A stretch of DNA of 64,000 bases from Porphyra umbilicalis (Eukaryota > Rhodophyta > Bangiophyceae > Bangiales > Bangiaceae), in assembly GCA_002049455.2 (NCBI GenBank), contig KV918857.1, positions 62,001 through 126,000 of the forward strand, read 5' to 3'. Under the pieces are notes generated by a model. That model was not told where the DNA came from, searched no databases, and was given only the letters and a program-made list of their open reading frames with translations. Position 1 is the stretch's first letter. The number at the start of each line of letters is the position of its first letter. The position numbers and the translations under genes were made by a program. Of this stretch, positions 42,694-53,348 are shown piece by piece.

Positions 42694-45132
42694 ATGGCGC
42701 CCAGCCGCCGGCGCTTTCCCTCATCCACCCCTCCCGCCGAACCTGCCACATCGTCAACCTCAACAGAACGACGTGTCGCTGCTGCCGCACCAGACGCTGC
42801 TGTACAGCACGTGTACCCGCTGGCGTCGCCGGAGACTCGGCATGCCGTTGGTGTGGCGGCAGCGGCGGCATCTGCCGCCGCTGTAGCTCACTTGGAGGTC
42901 GCCGCTCCTGCTACCAGCACACCAACTAGATCTACCGCACGCGGCACGGCACGCGTGGCGGAGGGCCACACGGGCGTCAGGAAGAAGCGCCAGCCACTAA
43001 CACTCGGGGACAAGCTGGGGATTATTCGTCTCAAGGACACGGGGATGTTTGACAAGACGCAAGATTTGGTACACGTTTTCCCCAAACCTACATCGGTGGC
43101 CGCTGTGCGGGCGGTGTGCTCGGTCAAGTCGAGGATGTCGCTACAAGGCCGTGCCGTAAGCGGGGAGCCGCTGGACTCCCTACGGGTGCGGCGGTCAACA
43201 ATGGCGGACGTGGACCGCGATTTGCGTCGTTGGTACGAGATAGTGAACGGCCCGGGGCCAGACACTATGCCGTTGACGATGGCGGTTTTGCAGCAGCGGG
43301 CTCGCGAGATTGGGGAGCGGATTGGCGTATCCGTCCTTGCGGCGTCGACGGGATTTGTGCGGCGGTGGGCGGCAAGGCACAACCTGGTCAACACGTCACT
43401 TTGGGGCACGGGCGGGTCGGCGGCCACTGATGTGGCGGCGGCACAAGAGCAGATGGCGCAAATACGGGCGGACCTGTCTGCCTATGAGCCCGACCAAATC
43501 TACAATATGGATGAAACTGGTCTCTTTTTCCGGTGTCTCCCAACCCGCGCGTACGTGACCGCTGGGCGGCGGCGGCGCGTTCGTGGGACCAAGGCTATGA
43601 AAGCCAAGGACCGCGTGACGCTGGTTTTGGCATGCAATGCAACAGGCACCCACAAGATCCCTGTGGCCATTATTGGCACTGCTCAAGTTTCAGTTTGCTT
43701 CAAACCCCCGCGGGCGGCGTGCCCTCTACCTTACTTAAACCAAAAGTCGGCGTGGATGGACGCCGACGTCTACGAAAAATGGTTCACCACGGTTTTCGCG
43801 CCTGCCGTGCGGGCGCGGACGTCGCTACCTGTGGCGCTGGTCGTGGACAACTGCGGCGCACACTCGAAGCTGGAGCACCCTCAGGTCGCTACCATCCCTC
43901 TACAGCCTAACGTGACCTCCGTCCACCAGCCCCTAGACGCCGGCATCATCGCGGCGTTAAAGCGCAGGTACAAACGGCGGCTGCTGGCTTTGGTGGTTGA
44001 GGCGTTTGAACGCACTCGGGTCACACAATTGGCTGACGCTCGAAGACGGCAGAGCGCATCCAGTGGTAGCCCTTCGGCGGCGGAGGCACCCGCGACTGGT
44101 ACCGGCGTGACCAACCGCGCTCCAGAAGGGGTTGTGATGGAGGCGTCGCGACCCACCGAGAGCGCGACTGACGGTCGGGTCGATGGGTGGGGCCTAACGG
44201 GACCGCCTAGCCACAGGACAGCGACGGGGGAGAGCGCCGGTCGCGGTGTGACTGTGAGATTTCAGCCACATTGTGAGGAAGGCGGTGAGGCCAACATTGC
44301 CTCGGTATTGGGCGGCGCCAGACCTGTGCAATCTTCATCAGTGGCCGCGGCGGCGGGCACCACTATGGCGGAGTCCGGCGCGAGGGCGCCGGCGAGGGAT
44401 GATTGGGCCACGGGCGATCCTCCCCGGTTGCCTGCACGCGCTGTTGGTGCGGTGGCGCCCATCTCACTCGCTGCTGCGGCCAGGCAGGCGTCCGCTTCCG
44501 CCGGGCTCTTTGGCGCCTGTGCTGTGGCGCCGGCCGCCCCAGGGCCAACGGGCGAGCCACGTGCGTACGTGGCCCCCGTTGTACCCAGCGTGTCAGCGCA
44601 TCTTCCCCTTCGGCTGCCCAATGTGTGGGTGGAGGCCCCCCGTATCGAGGGTCTCGCAAGTGCTGGTCCGCGACGGCGCGCCCGTCGACGGCGCGCTGCC
44701 GAGCCACGCCCGGTGCGGGGCGTGCGTGACGGTGGGGAGGCTCACTTGCAGGACGTGGCCGAGCTTGTTAAGGAGGAGTGGCAGGACATGGAGCCAGCCA
44801 CCATCACGCACTGCTCGTTGAAGGCGCGCATTCTTCCTCTAGAGATGGAGGCGCACCTGACCGCTCGGCACGGTGACTATCGCAGCTCCTTGCGAGCTGT
44901 ATCGGATGAGGCTGCGGAAATCGTTGTCCGTCTGCAGTCGTGCGCTCTGGGTGGCACTTGCTTTGGGGACGCACCCCCCGTCGAGCGGCAGGTGGCCGTC
45001 GGGACATGGTTGGACCTGGAGAATGACCCGGAAGCTATATTGGACACGGCCGACGCTGGTTTTTGTGAAGGACAGAGCAGCGCATCAGATGCGATGGACA
45101 CCGGTTCTGACAGAGAGGGAGACGAGCAATAA
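42694..45132 (+). CDS. Pogo/Tigger-type DDE transposase (or derived protein), 812 aa
   Basis: The Ala-rich N-terminus is followed by a CENP-B/psq-like helix-turn-helix near residues 97-145 (KKRQPLTLGDKLGIIRLKDTG minus its last residue, and on). A second, Tc5-type DNA-binding region lies at about 170-238 (VDRDLRRWYEIV, FVRRWAARHNL). The DDE_1 catalytic domain has D273 in YNMDETGLFFR, D385 in VVDNCGAHSK and D415 in HQPLDAGII, so all three acids are present with a 29-residue gap between the last two, normal for pogo/Tigger. The conserved C-terminal motif (LVKEEWQDMEPATITHC) comes only at about 687, after an Ala/Pro/Arg-rich insert of some 245 residues not usual in the family. The frame is uninterrupted. 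The AATAAA hexamer overlaps the stop codon (45128-45133). No terminal inverted repeats were found around it, so it may be an autonomous transposon with unseen ends or a domesticated gene. Confidence 0.88.
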   Translation: MAPSRRRFPSSTPPAEPATSSTSTERRVAAAAPDAAVQHVYPLASPETRHAVGVAAAAASAAAVAHLEVAAPATSTPTRSTARGTARVAEGHTGVRKKRQPLTLGDKLGIIRLKDTGMFDKTQDLVHVFPKPTSVAAVRAVCSVKSRMSLQGRAVSGEPLDSLRVRRSTMADVDRDLRRWYEIVNGPGPDTMPLTMAVLQQRAREIGERIGVSVLAASTGFVRRWAARHNLVNTSLWGTGGSAATDVAAAQEQMAQIRADLSAYEPDQIYNMDETGLFFRCLPTRAYVTAGRRRRVRGTKAMKAKDRVTLVLACNATGTHKIPVAIIGTAQVSVCFKPPRAACPLPYLNQKSAWMDADVYEKWFTTVFAPAVRARTSLPVALVVDNCGAHSKLEHPQVATIPLQPNVTSVHQPLDAGIIAALKRRYKRRLLALVVEAFERTRVTQLADARRRQSASSGSPSAAEAPATGTGVTNRAPEGVVMEASRPTESATDGRVDGWGLTGPPSHRTATGESAGRGVTVRFQPHCEEGGEANIASVLGGARPVQSSSVAAAAGTTMAESGARAPARDDWATGDPPRLPARAVGAVAPISLAAAARQASASAGLFGACAVAPAAPGPTGEPRAYVAPVVPSVSAHLPLRLPNVWVEAPRIEGLASAGPRRRARRRRAAEPRPVRGVRDGGEAHLQDVAELVKEEWQDMEPATITHCSLKARILPLEMEAHLTARHGDYRSSLRAVSDEAAEIVVRLQSCALGGTCFGDAPPVERQVAVGTWLDLENDPEAILDTADAGFCEGQSSASDAMDTGSDREGDEQ

Positions 45133-45835
45133 ATGACCATCAGGCCGTTTGACACAGACTATACCACGAACACATTCAGGAAATAAGAAACCAAAGACGC
45201 AGCAACGGCTGATGATGTAACCTCGTCCTGAAAAAAGAGAGTGCATGCGCATAAAAAGACCTTGCGGGACAAGCGGCCGATGGTCAAATACGGGAAAGGC
45301 GCCTCGTGTTGAAAAAATGGGCAGAGGTTGCCCAGGGGACTTCGTAATAGATAAAAAAGAGCCGACTCAAACAAACTTGGCAGCTCTCGGTCTGGGCGAC
45401 CGGCGAGGCGTGGGTGCCGGCTTGTCATCACTTGTCCTATTGGAGAATGAGACCGGAGGGGCGGATGGGGGCGAGGGACCCGTCGTCCAGTGCTGGCATG
45501 AAAAAACAGTGGCACGACTCGGACAGACATCCAGAAAGCAAGTGTTGCGTGAGCATGGAGCAAGCCGACGAAACGGCTCCTGGTAATGCCGACGATACAG
45601 GAAAAACGATGATCACTCCACTCACGCACTCCGTCGCGTCTTGTAGAGAGAAGTCATTGGCCAGTACAACTAGTGTCGTCGAACGGGATGCGTGTGCACC
45701 TCGCGAATAAAAGAACAAACAAGTGTAAGTACCAGAGCCAAACTGGCACTACTCTGTGGCGAAGACCGAGCGAGCGCGGAGGAGTCGCGGGGCCTCCGTC
45801 ATTGGTTGTAGCCACACGAGTAAGCGTGCTCGCAG
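45133..45835. other. 3' flank of the transposase gene
   Basis: Mixed-composition sequence with no recognised gene. It should contain the 3' end of the transposase transcript; the only AATAAA-like hexamers seen are the one at the stop codon and GAATAAAAG near 45708. Confidence 0.4.
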
Positions 45836-46180
45836 TCGGGGGACGCAACAGCAGGTAGGCGTGGTCGGCGTCGGTGGCCGTGACCGAGGTCGGCGGGCGT
45901 CGCCGAGGTCGGCGGGCGTGGCCGGCGTTGGTGAGCGTGGCCGAGGTCGGTGGCCGTGGCCGGGATCGGTGGCCGTGGTCCAGGTCGGTGGCCGTGGTCA
46001 AGGTCGGTGGCCGTGGATGGTCGCGGCGGGGGTCGGTGGGCGTGGTCGAGGTTGGTAAGCGTGGTCGGGTTCAGTGCCTCGGTCGGTTGGCGTGGCCTCG
46101 GTCGGATGGCGTGGCCGGGGTCGGTGGGTGGGGTCTCGATTGGATGGTGTGACCGAGGTCGGTGGGTGTGCGGCCGCGGT
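45836..46180. repeat. GGTCGGTGGCCGTGG minisatellite
   Basis: Degenerate units of about 18 bp, such as GTCGGTGGCCGTGGYC and GTCGGYGGGCGTGGYC, run in tandem for about 340 bases. One strand codes for a VGGRG-like repeat, which is a by-product of composition. Confidence 0.8.
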
Positions 46181-46344
46181 CGTCATGTCTGGCCGAAGCC
46201 GCAGTTGGTTGGTGTACGGTTGCGGCTGCATGCACTGTGTAGGCCAGGCCGCGGTCGGGGGGGCGTGTGGGCGTGGCTGCAGTGCGTGTGCGAGGCTGCG
46301 GTGTGTGGGCGAGTCTGCCGTGAGTGGGCGGGATGGCACGGGCG

Positions 46345-46470
46345 GCGCGTGGCCACGGCTGCGCGCCGTGCGTTCATGTCTGAGAGTTGAATCAGCCAGT
46401 GTGTGGCGCGCGTGGCCACGGCTGCGCGCCGTGCGTTCATGTCTGCGAGTTGAATCAGCCAGTGTGTGGC
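46345..46470. repeat. 63-bp tandem duplication
   Basis: Two adjacent, almost identical units begin GCGCGTGGCCACGGCTGCG and contain TTGAATCAGCCAGTGTGTGG. A single base difference was seen (GAGAG/GCGAG), so the duplication looks recent. Confidence 0.85.
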
Positions 46471-47022
46471 GTGAGGGTCATGCGCGGAGGCACGCCGATC
46501 GCCGCCGGTCATCGGCAATTCGACGCGATCGAGGGGCGGTCAAACGTCACAATTACGCGATCGATCCGGCCTGTCGGTCCACAGCCTGGGTCATCGGCTG
46601 CCGATCTTGCCAGGATGGCCCTCCATTTTGGTGTTTGAGCGGCAGGCTACATATTGAGCGGGTAGGCTACAATGTGTGCACCCCTGCCACAGAACCGAGC
46701 AATGACTGTAGTCCTCATGCAGCTCTGCGCACTGGAAACGCACATCAGGTTCTCAAGAAATCTGAAGAAATTTGTTGATCTCATGAGAAGTCACAGGTCT
46801 GGCCCAGAACCCTCTCTATGCCGTCTTCAGGCCCAAGCATGCGGCCCAGAAATCTAAGAAAATCTCATTGTTAGTCGCAATGGCTCTGCGTGACTCCTGC
46901 AAGACACGTTCATTGGCTTGCAAGATTACTGGCGGCAACTCTCAGCCAATAGTACAATCGTGGCCTGTCGAACAGCCAATCCGACTTCATTTCTATGCTG
47001 TGTCGTCGGCTCTTGCTCCCTT
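46471..47022. other. Unassigned sequence with CCAAT-like motifs
   Basis: No protein-like frame was found. The last 120 bases carry several CCAAT or ATTGG motifs (CATTGGC, CAGCCAATAG, ACAGCCAATCC), and more occur beyond element F (AACAGCCAATGG, near 52450). Before F inserted, these were probably one region. Confidence 0.35.
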
Positions 47023-47189
47023 TGTGAAGATATCAAAGAAGGTTGCCCGTCGCGGCCGGTGGAGGACCGGCGGCTGGTGGCGGTTTATAAAAGATCAATC
47101 GAGGTCAGGCGGGAGATGCGCGGAAATAACAATAAGTAATCAATACGATAAAATGGATGCAAAGGGGAATGTGGGCCCATCGTTCCACA
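47023..47189 (-). repeat. Element F 3' LTR, 167 bp
   Basis: On the minus strand it starts TGTGGAACGATGGG and ends GATATCTTCACA. The purine-rich GACCGGGGAG directly precedes it on that strand. A TATA-like stretch (CTTTTATAAACC on the minus strand) lies in its middle. Confidence 0.93.
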
Positions 47190-47365
47190 CTCCCCGGTCG
47201 TGGGCGAGCCGAGGCGAGTGCAACCAGGCCGAGTCGATGTCGTGCCAGAGGGGGGCACGGGGCGGGCAGGCGGAGGTGGAGCAAACGCGACGGCGGGGCC
47301 GGGGACGTGCCGGGGGCAAACTCCCCCCTCGTCAACGGGGGGAGGGGCGGACATGGCGGGCGGCG

Positions 47366-50300
47366 CTATGGCTCGGCGGAGGGGTGCGGGGCGTTGCGGT
47401 AGTCGGCCGAGGTCGTGTGGGCGCGGGAGGGCGTCCGCAGGAGGGCCGACGTAAGGGCGTCGGCGAGGGCGGAGTTGGGCGCGGGCCGAGCAAACGTGGG
47501 CTTGGAGAGGGCGTCCGCGGGGTTGAGGGCGCCGTCCACGAGGTGCAGGGCGCGGAGGGTGCCGTCAAGCAGGGCGCGGCGCAACATAAAGAGGTCGTTC
47601 TTGCCGGTCATGTCGGAGGGGTCCTTGAAGGAGGTCATCAGGTCGTAGGCCGCGGACGAGTCGGTGTAGGCGGCCATGGGGACGCGGCGGGACAGGAGCT
47701 CCTGAAGGAGGAGGCGGACGTCCAGGGCGGCGGCGACGGCGTCGGCAAGGGCGAGCAGCTCGCCGGCGCAGGAGCCCCGGCAGACGCGGCGGGGGCGGTG
47801 GGAAGCCCAGTGGAGGAGGGCAAAGCGGTGGGAGTCATCGGAGAGCGCGACGAGGTAGCCGACCTGGCAGCGGTGGAGGGGGGAGATGGTGAATCCGGAG
47901 TAGGTCGCGTAGACTTGGACGAGGAGGGAGGCGCGGTCGAGCTTGGGGTAGTGGAGCGACAGGGGCGAGGAGATGAGGGATTCCAGCGTGTCATTGGCGC
48001 GGCGGGCGTCGGCGCCGGTGGGGCTGGGCAGGTTGGCGAGTTGCGTAGCGTTAGTCAGGACGTCGGGGCGGGCGACGCGGCCGACCCAGAGGAGCTTGGC
48101 AGCGGGCGAGTGGAGGGACTTGGGGTCTGCGAGGGGGGAGGAGAGCGGGGGCGACAGGACGAGCGGGGCGATGGAGGCGGTGTAGGGGCCGGCGTCGCAG
48201 TGGATGCCGGCGGCGTCGGTGCGTGCTGTGATGCCGGCGAACTGGATGTTGTCGTGGTCCGGGCGGTGGGTGGAGTAGGACTTGAGGATGGAGGCGACGG
48301 AGGAGAGGAAGGGGGCGTCGCCGGCGTTGAAGGTGTCGTCGACGTAGGTTGATATGGCGCCGTGGAGAGGGACGAGGTAGATGGTCTCGAAGGCCGAGCT
48401 GAGGGTGATATTGGGGATTGTGAGGAAGCGAGAGCGGGTGTTGAAGTGGAAGTGGCAGCCGCTGTCATTCTTGCCGTACATGGCGCGGTGGAAGGCCCAG
48501 ACGGTGCCGACGGGCTCGCCGGACTCGGGGGGCGCCCAGACGTAGACAGGCTCGGCGAGCCGGTCGGATTGGAGGTAGGCGCGGAGGAAGTCCTCCGTGT
48601 GGAGGGAGAAGTCGAGGATGACGGCGGCGGCGACGACGGTGCGGATGGCGCGCTGGGGGGTGACGGGGGATGTGGCCACGGTGTTGGTTTTGTGCCAGTC
48701 GCGGTTTCCGGCGATGCAGAAGCGGGCGCGAGCCGCCGGCTTGCCGTTGCCACGGTTGGGCTTGTGCGTGACGCGCCAAAGGTAGTGGAAGATTTGCTTG
48801 TCGGAGGGGACGCGGGAGGCGTGGGTGGAGGTCTTGCAGTCGATGGTGTTGAACACGGCCAACTCGGTGGCCTTGGCGTCGTCCCAACGGGGGTGCGACG
48901 GGGAGGCAGGGTCGGCGGCCGGGATGAGGAAGACGCGGGACGGGGCCGGGAGTTGGGCGGGCGCGGCGGGGGCGGGCGTGTGCGTGCGGATCGGGGCGAG
49001 GGAGGCGGAAAGCGGGCGAGCGGGCGAGGCGGGCGCGGGGGGCGGGCAGCGAGACACGTAGGGCTTGGTGCGGGACTCGTGGGAGGAAAAGAGGCGGCCG
49101 TTGTGGCGGACGTACACGGTTTTGCCGTCGAGGGAGTGAACGGTGCCGCGGAGCCAACCGAGGCGGTCGCGGTGAAACCTGACGTCTTGGCCAACTTCGA
49201 CGAAAGGAACGGTGGTGCCGGGGTGGGAAAGGGCGCCGCGGAGGCGGTCGGCGGCCGTGTAGGCCTCCATTGTTGCTCGGGCGGACTGCATGGCGTGGTG
49301 GCGGGAGGCGATGGTGGGGTCGGCATGGTGGTTGTCGCCGATGGGGAGGCGCGGGGCCTCGCCGGTGACGGCGGTGGTGGGGCAGGAGCCGTGAGCGCGG
49401 GGGGCATCGTTGCGTGCCTTATAAGCCATGGCGAGTGCGAGATCGGGGGCGAGGGCGGGCGTCTCGGCGGTGATGCGCAGGTAAGCGTCGCGGATAGGGC
49501 CGTGGTGTCGTTCGTTTCGGCCAATGCCCCATGGGGCCTCGGTCGGGACGGCGCGCCAGTGGACGCCCATGGAGTGCAGGGCGTTGATGAAGGCATCGTT
49601 CTCGGCCTCGGTGCCGCGGTAGGTCAGGACGGTGTCCGGGCAGCCCCAGAAAGAGAGCCAAGTGAGGTACAGGAGAGCAAATGTGTGGGAGCCGTGCATT
49701 GAGGGAACGAGGCGGCCGAGGCCAAAGTCAGTGTGCAGGCAGGTGATGTCGAGCACCTTGGGGAGGTCGGCGCGGAGCTGGAAGGTGTCGAGCGCGATGA
49801 TGCGGTTGAACGTGAGGGGGCGCGGGGGGAGGGCGTGGCGGGGGCGGCGGGGGAGGTGGGCGTATTGTTGGCACGGGACGCAGGAGCGGGCGACGTCGCG
49901 GAGGGTGGTGACGTCGGTGGGCGTGAAGGTGGAGGGCGGAAAGGCGCGGAGAAGGACGTCGACGCTGGCGTGGCCGAACTGGCGGTGGGCGAGGGCGAGC
50001 TCGGAGCGCGAGTAGAAAGATGAGGAGAGGGTGTGGGGGGGGGGGGGCGGGGCGGGGGGCAGCGTAAGGTGGCCGCGGCGGACGGGGCAGAGGACGGGGC
50101 GGCGGTCGCGCCCGAAGAGGATGGTGTCGCGGGCGGCGTCGACGATCATGTACAGGCGCTTGTGGGAGTGGAGGCCGAGCAGGAGGGGCACGGCGTCGTG
50201 GCGGAGGACGTGGACGTCGGGCAGGTCGAAGGTGAGGGGACGGCCAGAGGTGTCGGAGGTGGTCAGGCGGAGGGCCAGGCGGCCGATCGACGGGGGGACG

Positions 50301-50500
50301 TCGTGGCCGAGGGCGTAGCGGGTGGTGGCGGGCTTGAGGGGCGAGGTGGCGAGCTGAGGGTGGCGACGGAGCCAGGCGTCGCCGACGATGTCGCCGGGGG
50401 TGCCGATGTCGGCGATGGCCGTGGATATGTCGGCCTCGGGCGCCAGGTAGACGTCGGACATGGGGTGGACGGGCAGGTGCCAGACGGTGTCGTAGTCAAT
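47366..50500 (-). pseudogene. Element F: pol (protease to RNase H)
   Basis: This is part of one open frame of 1478 codons. After a protease-like stretch (ISTAIADIGTPGDIVGDAWL) come the integrase zinc region (LALAHRQFGHASVDVL, CVPCQQ) and the core (NRIIALDTFQL, then WGIGRNERHHGPIRDAYL). RT has LDFSLHTEDFLRAYLQSD and AISTYVDDTF. RNase H has CAGELLALADAVAAALDVR and AAYTDSSAAYDL. Order and motifs are copia-type but very divergent. Part of a fossil element. Confidence 0.85.
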
Positions 50501-52059
50501 GGGGGCGGCGGGCGCGGGCGGGGCGGCGGGGGCGGCGGGGGCGGCGGGGGGAGGCGTGGAGGAACGGGGCAGGAGGTCAGACGTGGATGTGGGGGTGGCG
50601 AGGTTGGCGGCGGAAGGGGCGGCGGGCGGGGACGGGCGGATGGAGGGGCAGGTGCGGGCAAAGTGGTCGGTCCCGCGGCAAAGACGGCAGGCGTTGGAGG
50701 GGCCGGGGCCGCGGTAAGGGCGGGCAGGGGACGACTCCGTGCGGTAGGGGCGGTCGGCGCCACCACGGAAGCGGCGGAGGACGTAGAACACGTCGTTAGG
50801 GCGGGAGTCGTCAGGGATGGTGGTGTCGATCGTCCAAGTGTCGGCGGGCGAGGGCGCGGGCGTGGTGGGAGGGGAGGAAGTGAGGAAGGCGGAGGCGGGC
50901 GGCGTGGCGGGGGCAGGGAGGGCAGAGAGGGAGGCGGGGGAGCGGATGCCGGGTGGGCCGGTGGCAAGGAGTAGCTTTGCCTGGGCGGCCAGCGCGTGGG
51001 GGTCGGAATGAGAGGCGCCGGACAGGAGGGAGGCGGCGAACCACTCGCCGCGGACGGTGTCCAGGATCTTGTCGGCAAGCATGGCGGCGGTGTGATAGCG
51101 GGGCGGGAGCTGGGATTGGAGGAGCGTGAGGCGGGCGAGCATGCGGTCGAAGCGGGAAACGGCGGAATCGCTGGGCTGGGCGGGCTCAATGCGGTAGGTG
51201 GTGGACTGCCGGAGCTGGCGGACGCGGAGGGTGCGGGCAGTGGAGTAGACGCGGGAATGGATGAGGTCCCATAGTTCAAGCTCGGAGAGGCCGCGCTTGT
51301 CCTGAACCAGGGCGGGCAGGTTGTGCTCGGAGAGGCGGAGGGCAAAGGGGAGACAAGTAGCGCGGAGGGAGCGGGGGACGGAGAAGGCATCGCAGGTGCT
51401 GAAAAAGGTGGAGCGTGCGCGGGGCAGGGACTCGTCGCCAAGGCCGCCGTACTGGCGGGCGGGGGTGTAGTACTGGGAGACCGCGCGGATGGCGGTGGAG
51501 GAGTGGGCGGCGGCGGCGGGCGGCGGAGCGGCGGGGGGGGGGCGGCGGCGGCGGATGGCGGGGGCGACGAGGCGCGGGGTCGGGGCGGCGGCGGAGGCGA
51601 GAGGGCGGGGGGGAGCGGAGCCGGCGGCGGCGGTGGCGGCGGGGGCGCGGATGAGGAGGGGGGAGTGTCGAGAAGCGGGGACGGGCGGACGCCGAAGGCG
51701 AGGATCTGCTCGTGCTCGCCGTCGAGGTAGAGCTGGAGGAGGGCGAGGCGGTTGAGGCCGCCGGTGGTGCGGTGCAGGTTGACGGAGGGGTAGGGCGGCC
51801 ACAGGTCCTGAACGGCCATGGAGATGGCAGTCAGTTGGCGGCGAGTGAGGGAGGCGACGTCGTAGTCGCCGACGGCCATGGTGGTGGCCAAGTTGATGTC
51901 GGCGGGGGACCAGGCGGGGGTGTGCGTGGCGACGAGCGAGCGGAGGCGCGACATGATGGCGTCGTAGGAGTCGGGATATTCGGGGATCGTGGCGAGGAAG
52001 GAGGCGGTGACAGAGGCGGTGGGCGTGGGCGGGTCGGAGAGGCCGGGGGAGGACGGCAT
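50501..52059 (-). pseudogene. Element F: gag
   Basis: The N-terminus MPSSPGLSDPPTPTASVTAS begins a frame with ASLTRRQLTAISMAVQDLW and RLALLQLYLDGEHEQILAFG. A proline-rich stretch follows. The body has SELELWDLIHSRVYSTART and RFDRMLARLTLLQSQLPPRY, then the zinc knuckle CRLCRGTDHFARTC. Two frames are needed to cover it. Fossil. Confidence 0.75.
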
Positions 52060-52210
52060 GGCGGGGGGGCGGGGGCGAGGCGGGCGGGGGCGGGGAGGGG
52101 CGAGGGCGGGGGCCGAGGCGTAGTGGATCCGGGCGGACGGCGGGGCGTCGGCGTAGAAAAACCGGGCCGGGGCAGAGGGCGTGGGGGAGGGGGAACCTCA
52201 GCAGCGGTTG

Positions 52211-52226
52211 ACGCTGGTGCTACCAT
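52211..52226 (-). promoter_or_regulatory. Element F primer-binding site (3'-end tRNA type)
   Basis: The minus strand reads TGGTAGCACCAGCGTC immediately after the LTR end TTCACA. The first eight bases match the complement of the initiator tRNA-Met 3' end (TGGTAGCA); the match then stops, so the tRNA identity is uncertain. Confidence 0.65.
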
Positions 52227-52392
52227 GTGAAGATATCAAAGAAGGTTGCCCGTCGCGGCCGGTGGAGGACCGGCGGCGGGTGGCGGTTTATATAAGATCA
52301 ATCGAGGTCAGGCGGGAGATGCGCCGAAATAACAATAAGTAATCAATACGATGAAATGGATGCAAAGGGGAATGTGGGCCCATCGTTCCACA
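52227..52392 (-). repeat. Element F 5' LTR, 166 bp
   Basis: It matches the 47023-47189 LTR with about four differences. It is followed inside by the primer-binding site and outside by the CCCTT target copy. Confidence 0.93.
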
Positions 52393-53348
52393 CCCTTCTC
52401 TCTGCAACCGCCATTTTTTTGGAGGTTCGCAATAACTCGGTCCTTCTCTTAACAGCCAATGGTCCCCTTTGGGTCGTGTGTAATCCAGCAACGTATACCC
52501 TAACGTCCCTTCGGCTATGATAGTTTCGACGGCCAATGTCGCGCAGTACATACCGCCCGTCGAGATATGGGGCCCCCAGAATAGTCTTCCCACTGAGAGG
52601 GCCACACGTGTCACCCCAGATCGGGTTAAATGGAAGATGGAGCCGACGTTGTTGGGATTGCTCTGACGAGCGTCGCGCCGGCGGCGACGAGCGCCGCACG
52701 GCACTTCAGCGCGACGGCTGGCGCCACCGACGACGGGCTTGCTCCAACCGCCGACGTGGTCGCGCCCGCCACACCCGCCGTGGCAAGCGGCGTCAGCGCT
52801 ACGGCTGCACCCGCCGCTGCTGCCGCCGGCGCTGTGATCGCAACGGTATCCTCCACCGCTCCTACTTTCACCGCCCCGTTGCCGACCCCGCAGCCCGCAC
52901 GGGCCAACCGCGCCGGCCCACCGCCAGAGGGGCCCGAGCGTGGGCGGGTGGGGGGGGAGTGGGGGCAGGGGACGAGGGCGGCACTGCGCTCAGACGGCGC
53001 GCGTGCGGGGGCGGTGGCAGCCGGCGCCGACAGCCGGGGCAGGATGCCGCCAACGCCGGTGGGCGTCCACCTGTGCACATTAATCGGAGGCCGCTGCCAG
53101 TAAGTTGATATGGCTGACGCTTCTCAGATACTTGTTCACCGTGAAATCTATTCCTTTGGTCAGCTGTCACCGTCCTCGCTCCTTATCCGTGCGTCATCAC
53201 GAGATCTCGATATCGGGCTCACGAGGCTGAAAACGTAGCCTCCCTGTCCTTGCATTCCTGCCGATTTGGCCAGTCATAAATCGGGTGCCGTCGAGAATCG
53301 GGCGGATCGGATGCCCCTGATCGATACGAATGCGGAAGTGGGCCTTCA
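52393..53348. other. Unassigned sequence
   Basis: It contains CCAAT-like motifs near 52450 and GC-rich overlapping frames at 52536-53108 on both strands. The plus-strand frame 52630-53103 (157 codons, MEDGADVVGIALTSVAPAAT and on) is Ala-rich and could be a gene, but the overlapping frames are as long, so no call is made. Confidence 0.3.

Larger units (their letters stand above)
47023..52392 (-). mobile_element. Ty1/copia-like retrotransposon F, short LTRs (fossil, nearly whole)
   Basis: Two 166/167-bp LTRs bracket the element: 47023-47189 and 52227-52392. They differ at about four positions (2.4%). A perfect 5-bp duplication CCCTT flanks it (47018-47022, 52393-52397). Gag and pol occupy the minus strand in copia order. 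Its protein text is far from families A/C and B, with many prolines and alanines. About one break in the gag half; otherwise whole in layout. Confidence 0.92.

Noticed and set aside
48362-49702. 446-codon plus-strand open frame
   Set aside because: It lies antisense to the element F pol frame, which has clear integrase and RT motifs; it is a shadow.
52630-53103. 157-codon Ala-rich plus-strand frame
   Set aside because: Overlapping frames on both strands are as long and no domain is visible; left as unassigned.
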